Shown here: positions 55,376 through 64,000 of the stretch, piece by piece | Layout of the letters: each line of letters starts with the position of its first letter | How positions within the stretch are numbered: the stretch's first letter is position 1 | NCBI GenBank assembly: GCA_944381485.1 | Contig: CALWLI010000025.1 | Location: 1-64,000, forward strand | Reading direction: 5' to 3' | Length of the DNA stretch: 64,000 nt | DNA from: an uncultured Lachnospiraceae bacterium | GTDB taxonomy: Bacteria > Bacillota > Clostridia > Lachnospirales > Lachnospiraceae | The notes under the pieces: generated by a model | What the model saw: the letters and a program-made list of their open reading frames with translations, nothing else | Told to the model about the DNA's origin: nothing | The model's database searches: none | Made by a program: the position numbers and the translations under genes

Positions 55376-56710
55376 TTACATTACAGACTCAGGCCCTGCT
55401 ATAAAGCCGCTGACCGCACTGGTTGCAGCCACATAGGGGCTTGCCAGATATACCTCTGAGGTCTTTGCTCCCATGCGCCCCACAAAGTTCCTGTTGGTAG
55501 TGGATACGCAGCGCTCTCCATCTGCAAGTATTCCCATATGTCCTCCCAGGCAGGGACCGCAGGTAGGTGTGGAGACTACAGCTCCGGCCTCTATAAATAT
55601 CTCAAGCAGTCCCTCTCTGAGAGACTGAAGATATATCTCCTGAGTGGCAGGAATAACTATGCAGCGCACATTATCAGCCACCTTTCTGCCCTTAAGCACC
55701 TCTGCGGCAGCCCTCATATCACTTATCCTTCCGTTGGTGCAGGAGCCTATCACCACCTGATCTATCTTTACCTTGAGGGCCTCGGCCTCGTCTATAGTCC
55801 TTGTGTTTGAGGGGAGGTGAGGGAAGGATACAGTGGGACGAAGCTTTGAAAGGTCGATGTCAAGAACTTCCTCATAGCAAGCATCCTCGTCAGCCTCATA
55901 GATCTTTCCCACAACAGAGCCTATGCCCTTTTTTATCTCCTCTATATCCGCATTTTCTCCGAAAAGTCCTCTGTTTTTCTTGCTGAGATGGCGGGCCGCA
56001 TAATCCAAAGTCTTCTCATCTACAGGGAAGATGCCGTTTTTGCCCCCTGCCTCTATAGCCATGTTGCAGATGGCAAGCCTGTCGTCCATGGAGAGTTCCG
56101 CCACGCCTTCCCCGGCAAATTCCATGGATTCATAGAGAGCTCCGTCAACTCCTATCCTTCCTATGATATCCAGTATCAGGTCCTTTCCGCTCACATATTT
56201 TCCGGGCTTTCCCTTAAGATTGATCTTAATAGCCCCGGGTACCTTAAACCAGAGCTTTCCCGTAGCCATGGCTGCCGCCATGTCAGTGGAGCCCACGCCT
56301 GTGGAGAACGCTCCCATAGCTCCGTAGGTCACGGTGTGGGAGTCGGCCCCGATTATAAGATCCCCCGGAAGGCACAGTCCCTGTTCCGGTATGAGGGCAT
56401 GCTCTATGCCCATTCTCCCCACATCATAAAATTTTTCTATACATTGACTGCAGGCAAACTCTCTGCAGGTCTTAACATTTTCCGCCGACTTTATATCCTT
56501 ATTAGGTACAAAATGGTCCATAACAAGAACCACCTTGTCCTTGTCATAAACCTTGTCAGCCTTTATCTTGCCCATCTCTCTTATAGCTACCGGGCTTGTA
56601 ATATCATTTCCCAAGACAAGGTCAATATCAGCCTCTATAAGCTCCCCCGCCTTAAGCTCTTTCTTGTCAGTGTGTGCCGCCAATATCTTTTGGCTCATTG
56701 TCATTCCCAT
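55376..56710 (-). CDS. 3-isopropylmalate dehydratase large subunit or related (LeuC type)
   Basis: Large subunit with the [4Fe-4S] cluster, 444 residues. Visible blocks are [52 protein letters not shown] (first cluster Cys), and [19 protein letters not shown] (the last two cluster Cys). The protein resembles the archaeal/clostridial LeuC branch that also contains homoaconitase and 2,3-dimethylmalate dehydratase. AGGAGAAG lies before the ATG. It is coupled to the small subunit and divergent from a LysR gene. Confidence 0.88.
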   Translation of the reverse strand: MGMTMSQKILAAHTDKKELKAGELIEADIDLVLGNDITSPVAIREMGKIKADKVYDKDKVVLVMDHFVPNKDIKSAENVKTCREFACSQCIEKFYDVGRMGIEHALIPEQGLCLPGDLIIGADSHTVTYGAMGAFSTGVGSTDMAAAMATGKLWFKVPGAIKINLKGKPGKYVSGKDLILDIIGRIGVDGALYESMEFAGEGVAELSMDDRLAICNMAIEAGGKNGIFPVDEKTLDYAARHLSKKNRGLFGENADIEEIKKGIGSVVGKIYEADEDACYEEVLDIDLSKLRPTVSFPHLPSNTRTIDEAEALKVKIDQVVIGSCTNGRISDMRAAAEVLKGRKVADNVRCIVIPATQEIYLQSLREGLLEIFIEAGAVVSTPTCGPCLGGHMGILADGERCVSTTNRNFVGRMGAKTSEVYLASPYVAATSAVSGFIAGPESVM

Positions 56711-56792
56711 ACGACTTCTCCTGTGTTTTCATTAAAAATCATATTATCATTGTTGTATTTTAGCATATTATCCGGTATAGTTAAAATATATA

Positions 56793-56809
56793 ATACTAAT
56801 GTTTTGTAT
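56793..56809. promoter_or_regulatory. Possible LysR-type operator (ATAC-N9-GTAT)
   Basis: ATAC (56793-56796) and GTAT (56806-56809) form an inverted repeat with the T-N11-A pattern of LysR-type regulators. It lies 12 bp before the LysR ATG in the 110-bp divergent region. It is a weak motif in AT-rich DNA. Confidence 0.35.
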
Positions 56810-56820
56810 GAGGTTTAGTT

Positions 56821-57708
56821 ATGGAACAAGCATTATCATCCTACAAAGTTTTTTTTGAGGTGGCTAAATCAGGCAATATAAGTAAGGCTGCAAAAAAGCT
56901 CTATATAAGCCAGCCGGCAATATCAAAATCCATAGTCAAGCTGGAGGAGCATCTGGGAGTGAAGCTCTTCTCCAGAAACTCAAGAGGCGTTCACCTGACG
57001 GCAGAGGGGGAGATACTGTTTTCCCATGTCAGTGAGGCCTTTGAATACATTGACCGAGGTGAGGACGAACTGAAGCGCCTCAGAGAGTTTAATATAGGAC
57101 ATCTGAGGATAGGTGTCAGCAATACTCTCTGCCGCTACATACTTATACCCTACCTGAAGGAATTCCTCATAAAATATCCTCATATGAAGATCACCATAGA
57201 GATCCAAGCCACGGCAAAGACCATACAGAAGCTGGAGCAGAAAAAGCTGGATCTGGGGCTTGTGGGCATGGGCTCTCTTCCCTTAAAACACGGCCTCAAG
57301 TTTTCCACTGTGATGGAGATCGAGGATGTGTTTGTGGCAACCCCTGAATATCTCAAAAATCTGTATCTGAGGGAAGGCGAGGATGCGGATATATTTGAGA
57401 CCGCAAACATCATGCTCCTTGACAAGGAAAACCTTACAAGGCGTTTCATAGACGACCACCTGAAGGATATAGGCGTTATCCCCAGACAGGTGCTTGAGAT
57501 ATCCACCATGGATCTGCTTATAGAGTTTGCAAAGATAGGCTTGGGAGTTGCGGCTGTAATAAAGGAATTCGTATTAAAGGAGCTCCATGAGGGTACTCTG
57601 GTACAGGTACCGCTTAAGATGCCGGTCAAAAAAAGGACTATAGGCTTTACCTATGATGAAAATAATGTAAACTCCGCTCTGGAGGCGTTTTTAAAGTCGG
57701 CAAGGTGA
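56821..57708 (+). CDS. LysR-family transcription regulator
   Basis: A 295-residue LysR-type activator or repressor. The winged HTH is SYKVFFEVAKSGNISKAAKKLYISQPAISKSIVKLEEHLGVKLFSRNSRGVHLTAEG (residues about 7-63). The effector domain begins IGHLRIGVSNTLCRYILIPYL near 92 and includes KKLDLGLVGMGS near 140. It is transcribed away from the LeuCD-type pair and probably controls it. The effector, perhaps the hydratase substrate, is unknown. Confidence 0.94.
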   Translation: MEQALSSYKVFFEVAKSGNISKAAKKLYISQPAISKSIVKLEEHLGVKLFSRNSRGVHLTAEGEILFSHVSEAFEYIDRGEDELKRLREFNIGHLRIGVSNTLCRYILIPYLKEFLIKYPHMKITIEIQATAKTIQKLEQKKLDLGLVGMGSLPLKHGLKFSTVMEIEDVFVATPEYLKNLYLREGEDADIFETANIMLLDKENLTRRFIDDHLKDIGVIPRQVLEISTMDLLIEFAKIGLGVAAVIKEFVLKELHEGTLVQVPLKMPVKKRTIGFTYDENNVNSALEAFLKSAR

Positions 57709-57719
57709 TTGCCGACTTT
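57693..57719 (+). terminator. Terminator of the LysR gene
   Basis: AAAGTCGGCAA (57693-57703) pairs perfectly with TTGCCGACTTT (57709-57719) around GGTGA, which carries part of the stop codon. TTCTTTTT follows on the plus strand. Confidence 0.9.
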
Positions 57720-57733
57720 TCTTTTTCCCTGTA

Positions 57734-58909
57734 TCAGGCACCGTAGCTGTGCTCAACAGTAATTATGCAATTAAGCCTTTTGTCCCGCTCTCTTACCTTC
57801 TTCCTTATCCTGCCTGTTATCTCTCTAACCTTTTCCTCCCTGTAATTCCAGGGTGTGACAAGGTCAAACACCACATTTATCCCCTCCGAGCCGTGTACCA
57901 GTCTCAGATCATGGAAGGATATCTTTGTGTCCTCCTCCGACTTCACTATATCCTCCACTATGGCTCTCACCTCATTTGTGTTCTCGTCGTTAAGGTCCAC
58001 CGGATCCGCATGGGTCACAAGCAGTATGTCCATCTCCCGCTTTATATCGTTTTCTATCTCATCAAGGAGGCGATGGGCGTCGTCGAGGCTCATGGTGTTG
58101 GGAAGCTCCACATGTATGCTTGCTATGCTGTTTGAAGGCCCATAATTATTCACTATAAGATCGTGAGTGCCCACTACCCCCTCATATTTCCTGACAAAGG
58201 AGTTTATCCTGTCATAGACCTCAGGGTCTATGGCCTCACCTATTATAGGCTGGAGAGTGTCCTTTGCTATCTCATATCCTGCCTTAAGAACAAACATGGA
58301 AACTATGACTCCTATGACCCCGTCGCAGTTTACCGAAAACAGTTTGTAGAGAAGTAGAGAAAGTACTGTGGCGGAGGTGGCCAGAACATCTCCCCTTGAA
58401 TCCGCCGCAGTGGCCAGCATGACCTGAGAATCAATGCGCTTTCCCAGCTTTGTGTTGAAGGCCGCAAGCCAAAACTTCCCACAGATCGATATGAGGAGTA
58501 TGACAACAGAGACGTAGGAAAAGCTCATATCCTCCGGCTCGAATATTTTTGCCACTGAACTTTTGAAGAGGGATGCTCCCACAAGGAGCACCAGAAAGGC
58601 CACTATAAAGGCTGATATATATTCTATCCTTCCATGGCCGAAGGGATGCTCCTCATCTGCAGGCTTTCCCGCCATCCCGGCCCCGACAAAGGATATGATG
58701 CTTGACGCTGCATCCGACAGATTGTTGAAGGCATCCGCCATTACGGAAACCGAGTTGCTTATGAAGCCTATCAGGATCTTTGTCACAAAGAGCAGTATGT
58801 TCACTGCGATCCCCACGGCCCCCGACAGCTGTCCGTAGGCTGTCCTCACCGAGGCGTTCTCTGTATTTTCACTGTCCTTTACAAAATGTCTGACAAGAAA
58901 TTCTGTCAT
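57734..58909 (-). CDS. Cation diffusion facilitator (CDF) metal transporter
   Basis: A 391-residue six-helix metal-proton antiporter. The metal-site segments are SVMADAFNNLSDAASSI near residue 58 and AADSRGDVLATSATVLSL near 167, together with HPFGHGRIEYISAF near 88. The C-terminal cytoplasmic domain is repeated: EVYDRINSFVRKYEGVVGTHDLIVNNYGP and a further 100-residue extension with conserved His residues. This extension is longer than in most CDF proteins and may hold a second regulatory fold. It lies 16 bp after the acetyltransferase gene. The metal is not determined; manganese, zinc and iron are candidates. Confidence 0.92.
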   Translation of the reverse strand: MTEFLVRHFVKDSENTENASVRTAYGQLSGAVGIAVNILLFVTKILIGFISNSVSVMADAFNNLSDAASSIISFVGAGMAGKPADEEHPFGHGRIEYISAFIVAFLVLLVGASLFKSSVAKIFEPEDMSFSYVSVVILLISICGKFWLAAFNTKLGKRIDSQVMLATAADSRGDVLATSATVLSLLLYKLFSVNCDGVIGVIVSMFVLKAGYEIAKDTLQPIIGEAIDPEVYDRINSFVRKYEGVVGTHDLIVNNYGPSNSIASIHVELPNTMSLDDAHRLLDEIENDIKREMDILLVTHADPVDLNDENTNEVRAIVEDIVKSEEDTKISFHDLRLVHGSEGINVVFDLVTPWNYREEKVREITGRIRKKVRERDKRLNCIITVEHSYGA

Positions 58910-58925
58910 GATGTCATTACTCTCC

Positions 58926-59453
58926 TTATTGCTTATCTGTTATCCTCATATAGGCGAACCTGGGAGATCCGTCCTCCATATATACTATGCCGCAGTAATG
59001 GAATCCGGCCCTCTCTATCACCTTCTGCATAGGTATATTGTCCCTGTGAGTGTCTATCCTCATATTTTTCGTCCTCTCACAGCATCTTTCAAGACAGTAT
59101 AATCCCACATTCTTTCCATGGGCTTCCCTCGCCACAGCTATCCTGTGTATAACTCCATAGGGCTCATCATTGTCCCAGGCCCCGTCTTCTATATAGGCAT
59201 AGTTGGGATCCTCGACACCTATGAAAAGGGCAAAGACCGCCAGTATGTTTTTGTCTTCCATATCCTCGCACACATAGAGGGCCTCCTTTTCCATATCCTG
59301 CCTCAGGAGGCTCTCCTTGGGATAGCCATCCACCCACTGTGTGGGGTTCCCGTTTTCCGCCATATATTTCCTGGCCTCCTCATATATGTGAAGAATGGAA
59401 GGGAAATCCCTCTCCTCGGCCCTGCGTATAAAAAGCCGCTCTCTGACGTCCAT
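58926..59453 (-). CDS. GNAT-family N-acetyltransferase
   Basis: A 175-residue acetyl-CoA-dependent transferase. FIRRAEERDFPSILHIYEEARKYMAENGNPTQWVDGYP is the typical N-terminal part. The acetyl-CoA site is weak: IHRIAVAREAHGKNVGLYCLE near residue 110 replaces the usual RxxGxG by AHGKNVG. IDTHRDNIPMQKVIERAGFHYCGIVYM is the conserved end. GGGAGG precedes the ATG. The substrate is unknown; it probably forms an operon with the CDF gene. Confidence 0.9.
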   Translation of the reverse strand: MDVRERLFIRRAEERDFPSILHIYEEARKYMAENGNPTQWVDGYPKESLLRQDMEKEALYVCEDMEDKNILAVFALFIGVEDPNYAYIEDGAWDNDEPYGVIHRIAVAREAHGKNVGLYCLERCCERTKNMRIDTHRDNIPMQKVIERAGFHYCGIVYMEDGSPRFAYMRITDKQ

Positions 59454-59525
59454 ACGCTCTACCTCCCTGTCATGTTTTTTGTATTCAAAGCATATAAAAT
59501 GAATTATATCAAAGGCAGTAAAATA

Positions 59526-59562
59526 GCGCTACACCTTATTTGTATAAAATCAGGTGTAGCGC
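59526..59562. terminator. Terminator of the choline-binding-like protein gene
   Basis: GCGCTACACCT (59526-59536) pairs perfectly with AGGTGTAGCGC (59552-59562). TATTTTACTG follows on the minus strand and CCCTTTATTT on the plus strand. It lies 33 bp beyond the stop codon at 59596. Confidence 0.85.
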
Positions 59563-59595
59563 CCCTTTATTTCTATGTGTGTACAGCTCTTAAAA

Positions 59596-61254
59596 CTATC
59601 TGTCAGCTCTGTATATCACCATATCATCAGGTATCTCGGAAGCGTCAGCATCATAGCTGATCTCATCTCCTGCATGCTCGTCATTCTCAGCATCTCTGTC
59701 ATATTCAAAGGCTGCCCCGTCTACCCATACAGGTTTGTGGTCATCGTCATCCGTATATCCGTAATATCTGTCTTCATTGATAAGTATATATCCGCCGTCT
59801 CCGTCTTTAAGAGCCTTCTCATCTCCCTTCTGGAGAGTTCCTCCGGAATTCACAACTGCGAAGCTTCCGTCGGAAAGCTCTACAAGGCCGTATTTCATCT
59901 CCTTGTCAGCGGCGAGGAGAAGTCCGTTGATATAGTACTTTCTGCTTACCTCCTCAAGCACTCCACCCGAGCCGTAAGCCTTTCCGTCCTTGTTAAAGCC
60001 GAAGGTATATGTGTCATCGGAGAGATCTATCTTTATGCTCTTTCCGGTCTTCATCTGTCCGCCCTTTTCCTCGTCGGCATCAAAGTAATAGAGATCTCCG
60101 TCGGAAAGCTCGTCAAAGTGTTCGCTTGAGCTGTTCTTGAAGTCCTCGGCCTCCAGATCATCCTCGTCCACAGTCAGGTTGTCAGAGAAGCTTCCGTCCT
60201 TTAAAAGCACGAACTCTGTCTGCATCCTTCCGATATTGTCAAAGGCGTACTTCTTTCCCTTTACCTTGGCTATTCCGTTGGTCTCTGATTTTCCGCTCTT
60301 GTCAACATAGAACCAGCTGTACTCGTCATCGTTGTAGTCCTCAGGATCCATGTCCTCATCAGGCACAGCATATACCCAGGTATCCTTCATAAGATGTCCG
60401 TCTATGTCATCTGAAAAATACTTGTAGGAGGGACTTGCTGTGGGTGAAGTTGAAGTGTTTGTGTCTATCCAGCTTGAGAGCATAACTCCGTTTTTGTCAA
60501 ATATATATTTGGAACCGTTTATAGTCTTTTCAACAGTCTCCTTGTTGCTTGAGGGTATGGTCTTTTTTCCGCTTGAGTCAAAAAAGAACCAGAGCACATC
60601 CTTATCCTCATAGCTTATGCCGTCCACATTGCTGTCCTCTTCCGAGCCCTCCTCATACTGAAGCCAGGTATTCTTTCTCATGACTCCGTCGTCAAAATCT
60701 CCGAAGTAGTATCTGGCCTCCATGAAGGGATCGTCCTCGTCTGTTATAAGCTCTCCGTCCTCCTCGGTCCATCCGTAGAGCATCTTTCCGTCCTCGTCAA
60801 AGCCATAGGTCTTTCCGTCTATGGATCTGGTATAAATATTGTCGCTGTCAGACTTTTTTCTTGCGGCCTTTCCCGCACTGTCAAAGTAATACCAGTTCGA
60901 CTCTCCGCTTCCGTCATCGTAGAGTATCCAGCTGTTTTTTACCATGGCACCGTCGGAGTTGAAGTAATATATATTTTCCTCATCATCCTCATACATGTAG
61001 TTTCTTACCATGCGTCCGTCAGAGCCGAGATAGTACCAGTTGTCATCAGACTTTTTCAGCTCGTTGGTGACAAGGGCGTCATTGCTGCCGTAATAATACC
61101 ACTCTCCGTCCGTAAGCTGCCAGCCCTGAGCGGCATAGCTGTCCATTCCTGCAAATATATCAGATAAAACTGCCGTATCTCCCATACCTCCGGCAAAGAG
61201 GGCCATCAATGCCCCTGCGGATAATGCAGCAGTGATTTTACCTTTCTTTCTCAT
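59596..61254 (-). CDS. Exported protein of choline-binding-like wall repeats
   Basis: A 552-residue secreted protein with signal peptide (KITAALSAGALMALFAGGMG). Nearly the whole mature part consists of Trp/Tyr-Gly repeats of about 20-45 residues (GEWYYYGSNDALVTNELKK, NWYYLGSDGRMVRNYMY, NWYYFDSAGKAARKK, GKTYGFDEDGKMLYGW, SKYIFDKNGVMLSSW). Longer units carry acidic inserts (DEDMDPEDYNDDEYS). No catalytic domain is visible. Such repeats bind choline or other wall polymers. It is followed by a terminator and is a neighbour of the L,D-transpeptidase. Function beyond wall binding is unknown. Confidence 0.83.
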   Translation of the reverse strand: MRKKGKITAALSAGALMALFAGGMGDTAVLSDIFAGMDSYAAQGWQLTDGEWYYYGSNDALVTNELKKSDDNWYYLGSDGRMVRNYMYEDDEENIYYFNSDGAMVKNSWILYDDGSGESNWYYFDSAGKAARKKSDSDNIYTRSIDGKTYGFDEDGKMLYGWTEEDGELITDEDDPFMEARYYFGDFDDGVMRKNTWLQYEEGSEEDSNVDGISYEDKDVLWFFFDSSGKKTIPSSNKETVEKTINGSKYIFDKNGVMLSSWIDTNTSTSPTASPSYKYFSDDIDGHLMKDTWVYAVPDEDMDPEDYNDDEYSWFYVDKSGKSETNGIAKVKGKKYAFDNIGRMQTEFVLLKDGSFSDNLTVDEDDLEAEDFKNSSSEHFDELSDGDLYYFDADEEKGGQMKTGKSIKIDLSDDTYTFGFNKDGKAYGSGGVLEEVSRKYYINGLLLAADKEMKYGLVELSDGSFAVVNSGGTLQKGDEKALKDGDGGYILINEDRYYGYTDDDDHKPVWVDGAAFEYDRDAENDEHAGDEISYDADASEIPDDMVIYRADR

Positions 61255-61417
61255 AAAACTGTAAAGTCTCCTTTCTTTTGATAAATAAATTATATACCCT
61301 CGGGCCGAAAAAAAATACGGAAGAATTTCGGTATTGTCTTACGATTTATTGCAGTATTCGGCCTTTTCCGTTCTAAAATTTTAATATATTAAGGTTTCTT
61401 TAAATTTCTCCATAAAA

Positions 61418-61441
61418 ATCGGAAGCACCAAGGCTTCCGAT
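61418..61441 (-). terminator. Terminator of the L,D-transpeptidase gene
   Basis: ATCGGAAGC (61418-61426) pairs perfectly with GCTTCCGAT (61433-61441) around a 6-base loop. TTTTTATGG follows on the minus strand, 8 bp beyond the stop. Confidence 0.88.
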
Positions 61442-61449
61442 CACAGTTA

Positions 61450-62859
61450 TTAATAATTGTAGCATATTACAGGGCATCCCACATAGATGAGATCATAGAG
61501 AGCGGGGGCCTTTGAAGGAGGAAGATTTACACATCCGTGAGACCCTGAGGTCTTGTAGATGCTTCCGCCGAAGCTGCCTCTCCAGTTGGCATCGTGGAGT
61601 CCTATGCCTCCGTTAAAAGGCATCCAGTAGGATACAGGGCTCTCATACTCGTAGCTTCCGTCCGCCTGCTTTGCTCCTCTTAACACCCTGTCCCTCTCCT
61701 TTGAGTAAATGGAGTAGATACCTGCGGGAGTAGTGTAGTTCTTGGAAACATTTCCCGTTACACAGGGAGCATCCCATACGAGGGCTCCGTCCTTTATCAT
61801 GTATACATGCTGGCCTGTAAGGTCCACCTCCACATAGGTGCTTCCCCAGTCATTTCCCGTCTCGGAAGCGGCCTTCCTCGAATACTCCGGAACTCTCTCC
61901 TGAGTAGTGCCTGTCCTTATCATGCCTATAAGGGCTGCCGCCTCCTTGTCTCTGTCTATGGCCCAGCCGTAGCTTCCGCTTACAGCCACATCCCTTCCTG
62001 TTGCCGTCCTCAGGACTCTGGTGGTGCCGGAGGTATCATACTTTGCCTTGAGACTGTCGATATAGGCATATACCTGATCGGAGTTAACACCCATGAGACC
62101 TCCCTCGTCAGAGCCTGTAAGCCAAGTGACTATTACTGAGCCCGGCAAGGTCTCCACATTTCCTCTGATGCGGTAGCTTATGGTCATATCTATGCATTTA
62201 TTCATATCCTCAAGGAGCTTCTTGAGTCCGGCATCCTCGGAGGTCACCGTCACCTCGTCGTATACACCGAGGCTGTTAAGATCCACAGATGTGCTTCCCG
62301 CAGTCACGGCCTGAGTTATGGCCTCCTTGGTCTTTTCCACATTGAGGCTGTCACCGTAGACCTCAGGTATTATACTGAATTTTTGGCCTTCTGAGTAGGC
62401 TGTGATGTAGGCGTTGGAGGTCTTTTGCTGATTTGCTATGCAGTCAAGGGAATCTATCCTTCCGCTGAGCTTATCCTGATTGAAGGATACAGATACCTGC
62501 ATCTCAGTGTTTATGGGGATCTCGCTTCCGAATACCCTTCCTGCGGCGTTCTGTCTCTGCAAAAGATCGGTGAGAAGCTCAGGAGCCACGGTAGTGCTCA
62601 AGTCTATCTCGCTTCCGTATATCCTCTCGCTCATGCCGTTCTTCTCATATATAGTCAGGCTGTAGGTGTTGCTGTAAGAATCCGCCAGGGCCTTTCCCGC
62701 TTCCTCCACCGAGCGTCCTCCTACCACGACTCCGTTTATCTGAGTGCCGGCGATAAAGGTTTTTGTTATATCATCCTCGGCAAAAGCACTGCCTGCAGCA
62801 GCAAGGGACAGCACTCCTGCCATAAGTAATATCTTTAAATTCTTTTTTAAACTGTTCAT
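61450..62859 (-). CDS. L,D-transpeptidase with YkuD domain
   Basis: Extracytoplasmic peptidoglycan cross-linking enzyme, 469 residues. Signal peptide: LKILLMAGVLSLAAAGSAFA. The N-terminal half has PG-binding-4-type domains (FIAGTQINGVVVGGRSVEEAGKAL and a second copy near 200). The YkuD domain (about 340-469) carries YVEVDLTGQHVYMIKDG and the catalytic SHGCVNLPPSKAPALYDL near residue 445, with the nucleophile Cys. PFNGGIGLHDANWRGSFGGSIYKTSG gives the conserved His and the flap. It forms 3-3 cross-links; resistance to beta-lactams may follow. Confidence 0.95.
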   Translation of the reverse strand: MNSLKKNLKILLMAGVLSLAAAGSAFAEDDITKTFIAGTQINGVVVGGRSVEEAGKALADSYSNTYSLTIYEKNGMSERIYGSEIDLSTTVAPELLTDLLQRQNAAGRVFGSEIPINTEMQVSVSFNQDKLSGRIDSLDCIANQQKTSNAYITAYSEGQKFSIIPEVYGDSLNVEKTKEAITQAVTAGSTSVDLNSLGVYDEVTVTSEDAGLKKLLEDMNKCIDMTISYRIRGNVETLPGSVIVTWLTGSDEGGLMGVNSDQVYAYIDSLKAKYDTSGTTRVLRTATGRDVAVSGSYGWAIDRDKEAAALIGMIRTGTTQERVPEYSRKAASETGNDWGSTYVEVDLTGQHVYMIKDGALVWDAPCVTGNVSKNYTTPAGIYSIYSKERDRVLRGAKQADGSYEYESPVSYWMPFNGGIGLHDANWRGSFGGSIYKTSGSHGCVNLPPSKAPALYDLIYVGCPVICYNY

Positions 62860-62931
62860 ATATTTCCGAACCTCTGATCATAAACTTGCAGTGATAATTA
62901 TAGCACAGAGGCCGTCAAAAATTCCTTACGT

Positions 62932-63771
62932 TTATTTTACATCTTCGCGAAGGGGCACCGGGGCTCCTATGTTTATGTCCAGTGCGCTTTCTGCGTGCTC
63001 GACGGTCTTTAGGTTTCTGTACCTTTCTCTGAGCCATTCGTCAGAAAAATGCTCGTCGGCATATCTCTCGGCCCAGTTCGAGGCCGGTATGTCCTCGGCT
63101 CTGGTCTTCATCCTGTAGAGAGCGGCGGCGGACACGCAGATGTCAAAGGCAAAAAATATTATGAGGATAAAGGTCAGCAGCTTTCCGAAGGTACAGGGAA
63201 GCTTCTCTATGCCATGGCTCATCCAGGGATATATCAGCTTGAGCCATACCAATGCCATTATTCCCCAGAAAAAGCAAAAGAGCAGGTTTATTCTGCCGTT
63301 TAAATTAAAAGGCACATGGCTGTAATCCCAGAATACGCAGCCGAACATCTTCTCTGTAAATACGGAGCACAGATATTCAAAGGCTCCTCCCAAAACGGTT
63401 CCCGACAAAAATATGTATCTGTCATCCTTTCCTATAAGCCTGTGCAAAAATAGGGTCAAGAGGAAGCAGCCAAGCCCCCATACTATGGAAAACTGTCCGA
63501 AGACCAGAGAGCTTCTGCTCATCCACTCTCCGGCAGTGGCCCTGCACCAAAGAGTTTCAACTATGTCTCCGTAAAAGGAGCCCAGGACGAAAACCCAAAA
63601 CAGCTTGTAAAAGCCGCAGCCCTTGGCAAAGATCTTCTTTTTGCTTTCATCCCTGTCGTCCTCCCGGGGCCTCTCCGCCCTCTTAAATACTTCATCCCTC
63701 TTTTCCCTGTATTTTCCGTATACTCTCTTTCCTTTGTTCAGTAACTCAGAGTCGCTCGCTCTATTTTTCAT
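62932..63771 (-). CDS. CmpB/ABC_trans_CmpB-type membrane protein
   Basis: A 279-residue integral membrane protein of the putative ABC transporter type IV (CmpB) family. A highly charged N-terminal region (about 50 residues) precedes five to six helices. Conserved parts are FWVFVLGSFYGDIVETLWCRATAGEWMSRSSLVFGQFSIVWGLG near residue 56 and FWDYSHVPFNLNGRINLLFCFFWGIMALVWLKLIYPW near 150. A family function is not established. GGAGGAAGG precedes the ATG; it overlaps the MATE gene end by 11 bp. Confidence 0.85.
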   Translation of the reverse strand: MKNRASDSELLNKGKRVYGKYREKRDEVFKRAERPREDDRDESKKKIFAKGCGFYKLFWVFVLGSFYGDIVETLWCRATAGEWMSRSSLVFGQFSIVWGLGCFLLTLFLHRLIGKDDRYIFLSGTVLGGAFEYLCSVFTEKMFGCVFWDYSHVPFNLNGRINLLFCFFWGIMALVWLKLIYPWMSHGIEKLPCTFGKLLTFILIIFFAFDICVSAAALYRMKTRAEDIPASNWAERYADEHFSDEWLRERYRNLKTVEHAESALDINIGAPVPLREDVK

Positions 63772-64000
63772 GTCCTTCCTCCGCTTTTTCTGTCAATTCT
63801 GCAAGTATTCCCTTTACTATGATGCCGGCTATTATGACACTCATTATATCCGCCACTGTCTGAGACATCTCTATTCCCAAAAGTCCGAAAAACTTCGGGA
63901 AGATCATAAGCACCGGTATCAGACATATGCCCTGTCTGAGAAGAGATATTATGCTTGATCTGAAGCCGTAGCCTATAGTCTGAGTAAACATATTGCTCAT
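63761..64000 (-). CDS. MATE-family efflux protein, C-terminal end, cut by window edge
   Basis: The last 79 residues of a multidrug and toxic compound extrusion transporter. SIISLLRQGICLIPVLMIFPKFFGLLGIEMSQTVADIMSVIIAGII resembles the last two helices of MATE proteins (RQ-x5-IP, FG-L-GI, Q-x-AD). The Met at the window edge is likely internal. Overlap with the downstream CmpB-type gene implies cotranscription. The substrate is unknown. Confidence 0.75.
   Translation of the reverse strand: MSNMFTQTIGYGFRSSIISLLRQGICLIPVLMIFPKFFGLLGIEMSQTVADIMSVIIAGIIVKGILAELTEKAEEGHEK

Overview
The window is gene-dense chromosomal DNA of an anaerobic Firmicute of class Clostridia, perhaps Lachnospiraceae (the family is my inference). 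The basis is an hrcA-grpE-dnaK-dnaJ operon with a CIRCE box, strong AGGAGG-type ribosome sites, clostridial sigma-A promoters, selenium-dependent glycine reductase genes, a pyrK-containing pyrimidine operon with pyrI, and surface proteins with choline-binding-like repeats. Most genes lie on the minus strand. No tRNA, rRNA, CRISPR array or intact transposase was seen.

Layout. 1-4.4 kb: heat-shock operon (dnaJ cut by the window edge). 4.4-7.2 kb: lipoprotein thioredoxin, HemW and a secreted 3D-domain protein. 7.2-12.5 kb: an MMPL/RND transporter with a 750-residue exported coiled-coil partner, divergent from a TetR regulator, with three 19-bp repeats between them. 12.5-16.9 kb: a small membrane protein, nitroreductase, aminotransferase, HflX and methylglyoxal synthase. 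16.9-22.4 kb: a glycine-reductase specificity module, in transcription order grdX, a TetR regulator, grdE, grdB (selenocysteine at an in-frame TGA) and a YkvI-like permease. 22.5-29 kb: a giant surface protein split by one in-frame TAG, followed by a small zinc-finger gene. 29-30.2 kb: a 739-bp hairpin-rich gap and crcB. 30.2-36.4 kb: pyrC-K-D-F-E-B-I plus a hicB-like gene. 36.5-44.8 kb: P1 peptidase, uvrA, PAP2-like protein and a heterodimeric ABC exporter. 44.9-46.3 kb: YihY and a Nudix protein. 46.3-53.6 kb: ruvA-ruvB-zapA-U32-U32-ftsW/rodA-pbp. 53.7-57.7 kb: YprB-like exonuclease, a LeuCD-type dehydratase pair and a divergent LysR regulator. 57.7-64 kb: CDF transporter, acetyltransferase, a choline-binding-like protein, an L,D-transpeptidase, a CmpB-type membrane protein and the end of a MATE transporter.

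The most interesting region is 18.2-22.4 kb. GrdE and GrdB are the substrate-binding (protein B) half of glycine reductase. Here they sit apart from grdA, grdC, grdD and the thioredoxin genes, under an apparent TetR regulator. Between that regulator and grdE lie three TAATCGCGATTA-type palindromes whose centres are exactly 32 bp apart. I know of no described TetR control of glycine reductase. The other notable observations are the amber-interrupted surface protein with sharply mosaic base composition, the hicB-like gene attached to the pyr operon, and the split U32 protein.

Starts were moved from the longest open frame to internal ATG codons where a Shine-Dalgarno match supported this; each case is stated. 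All functions are assigned by reading motifs and remembered family features; no database search was run.
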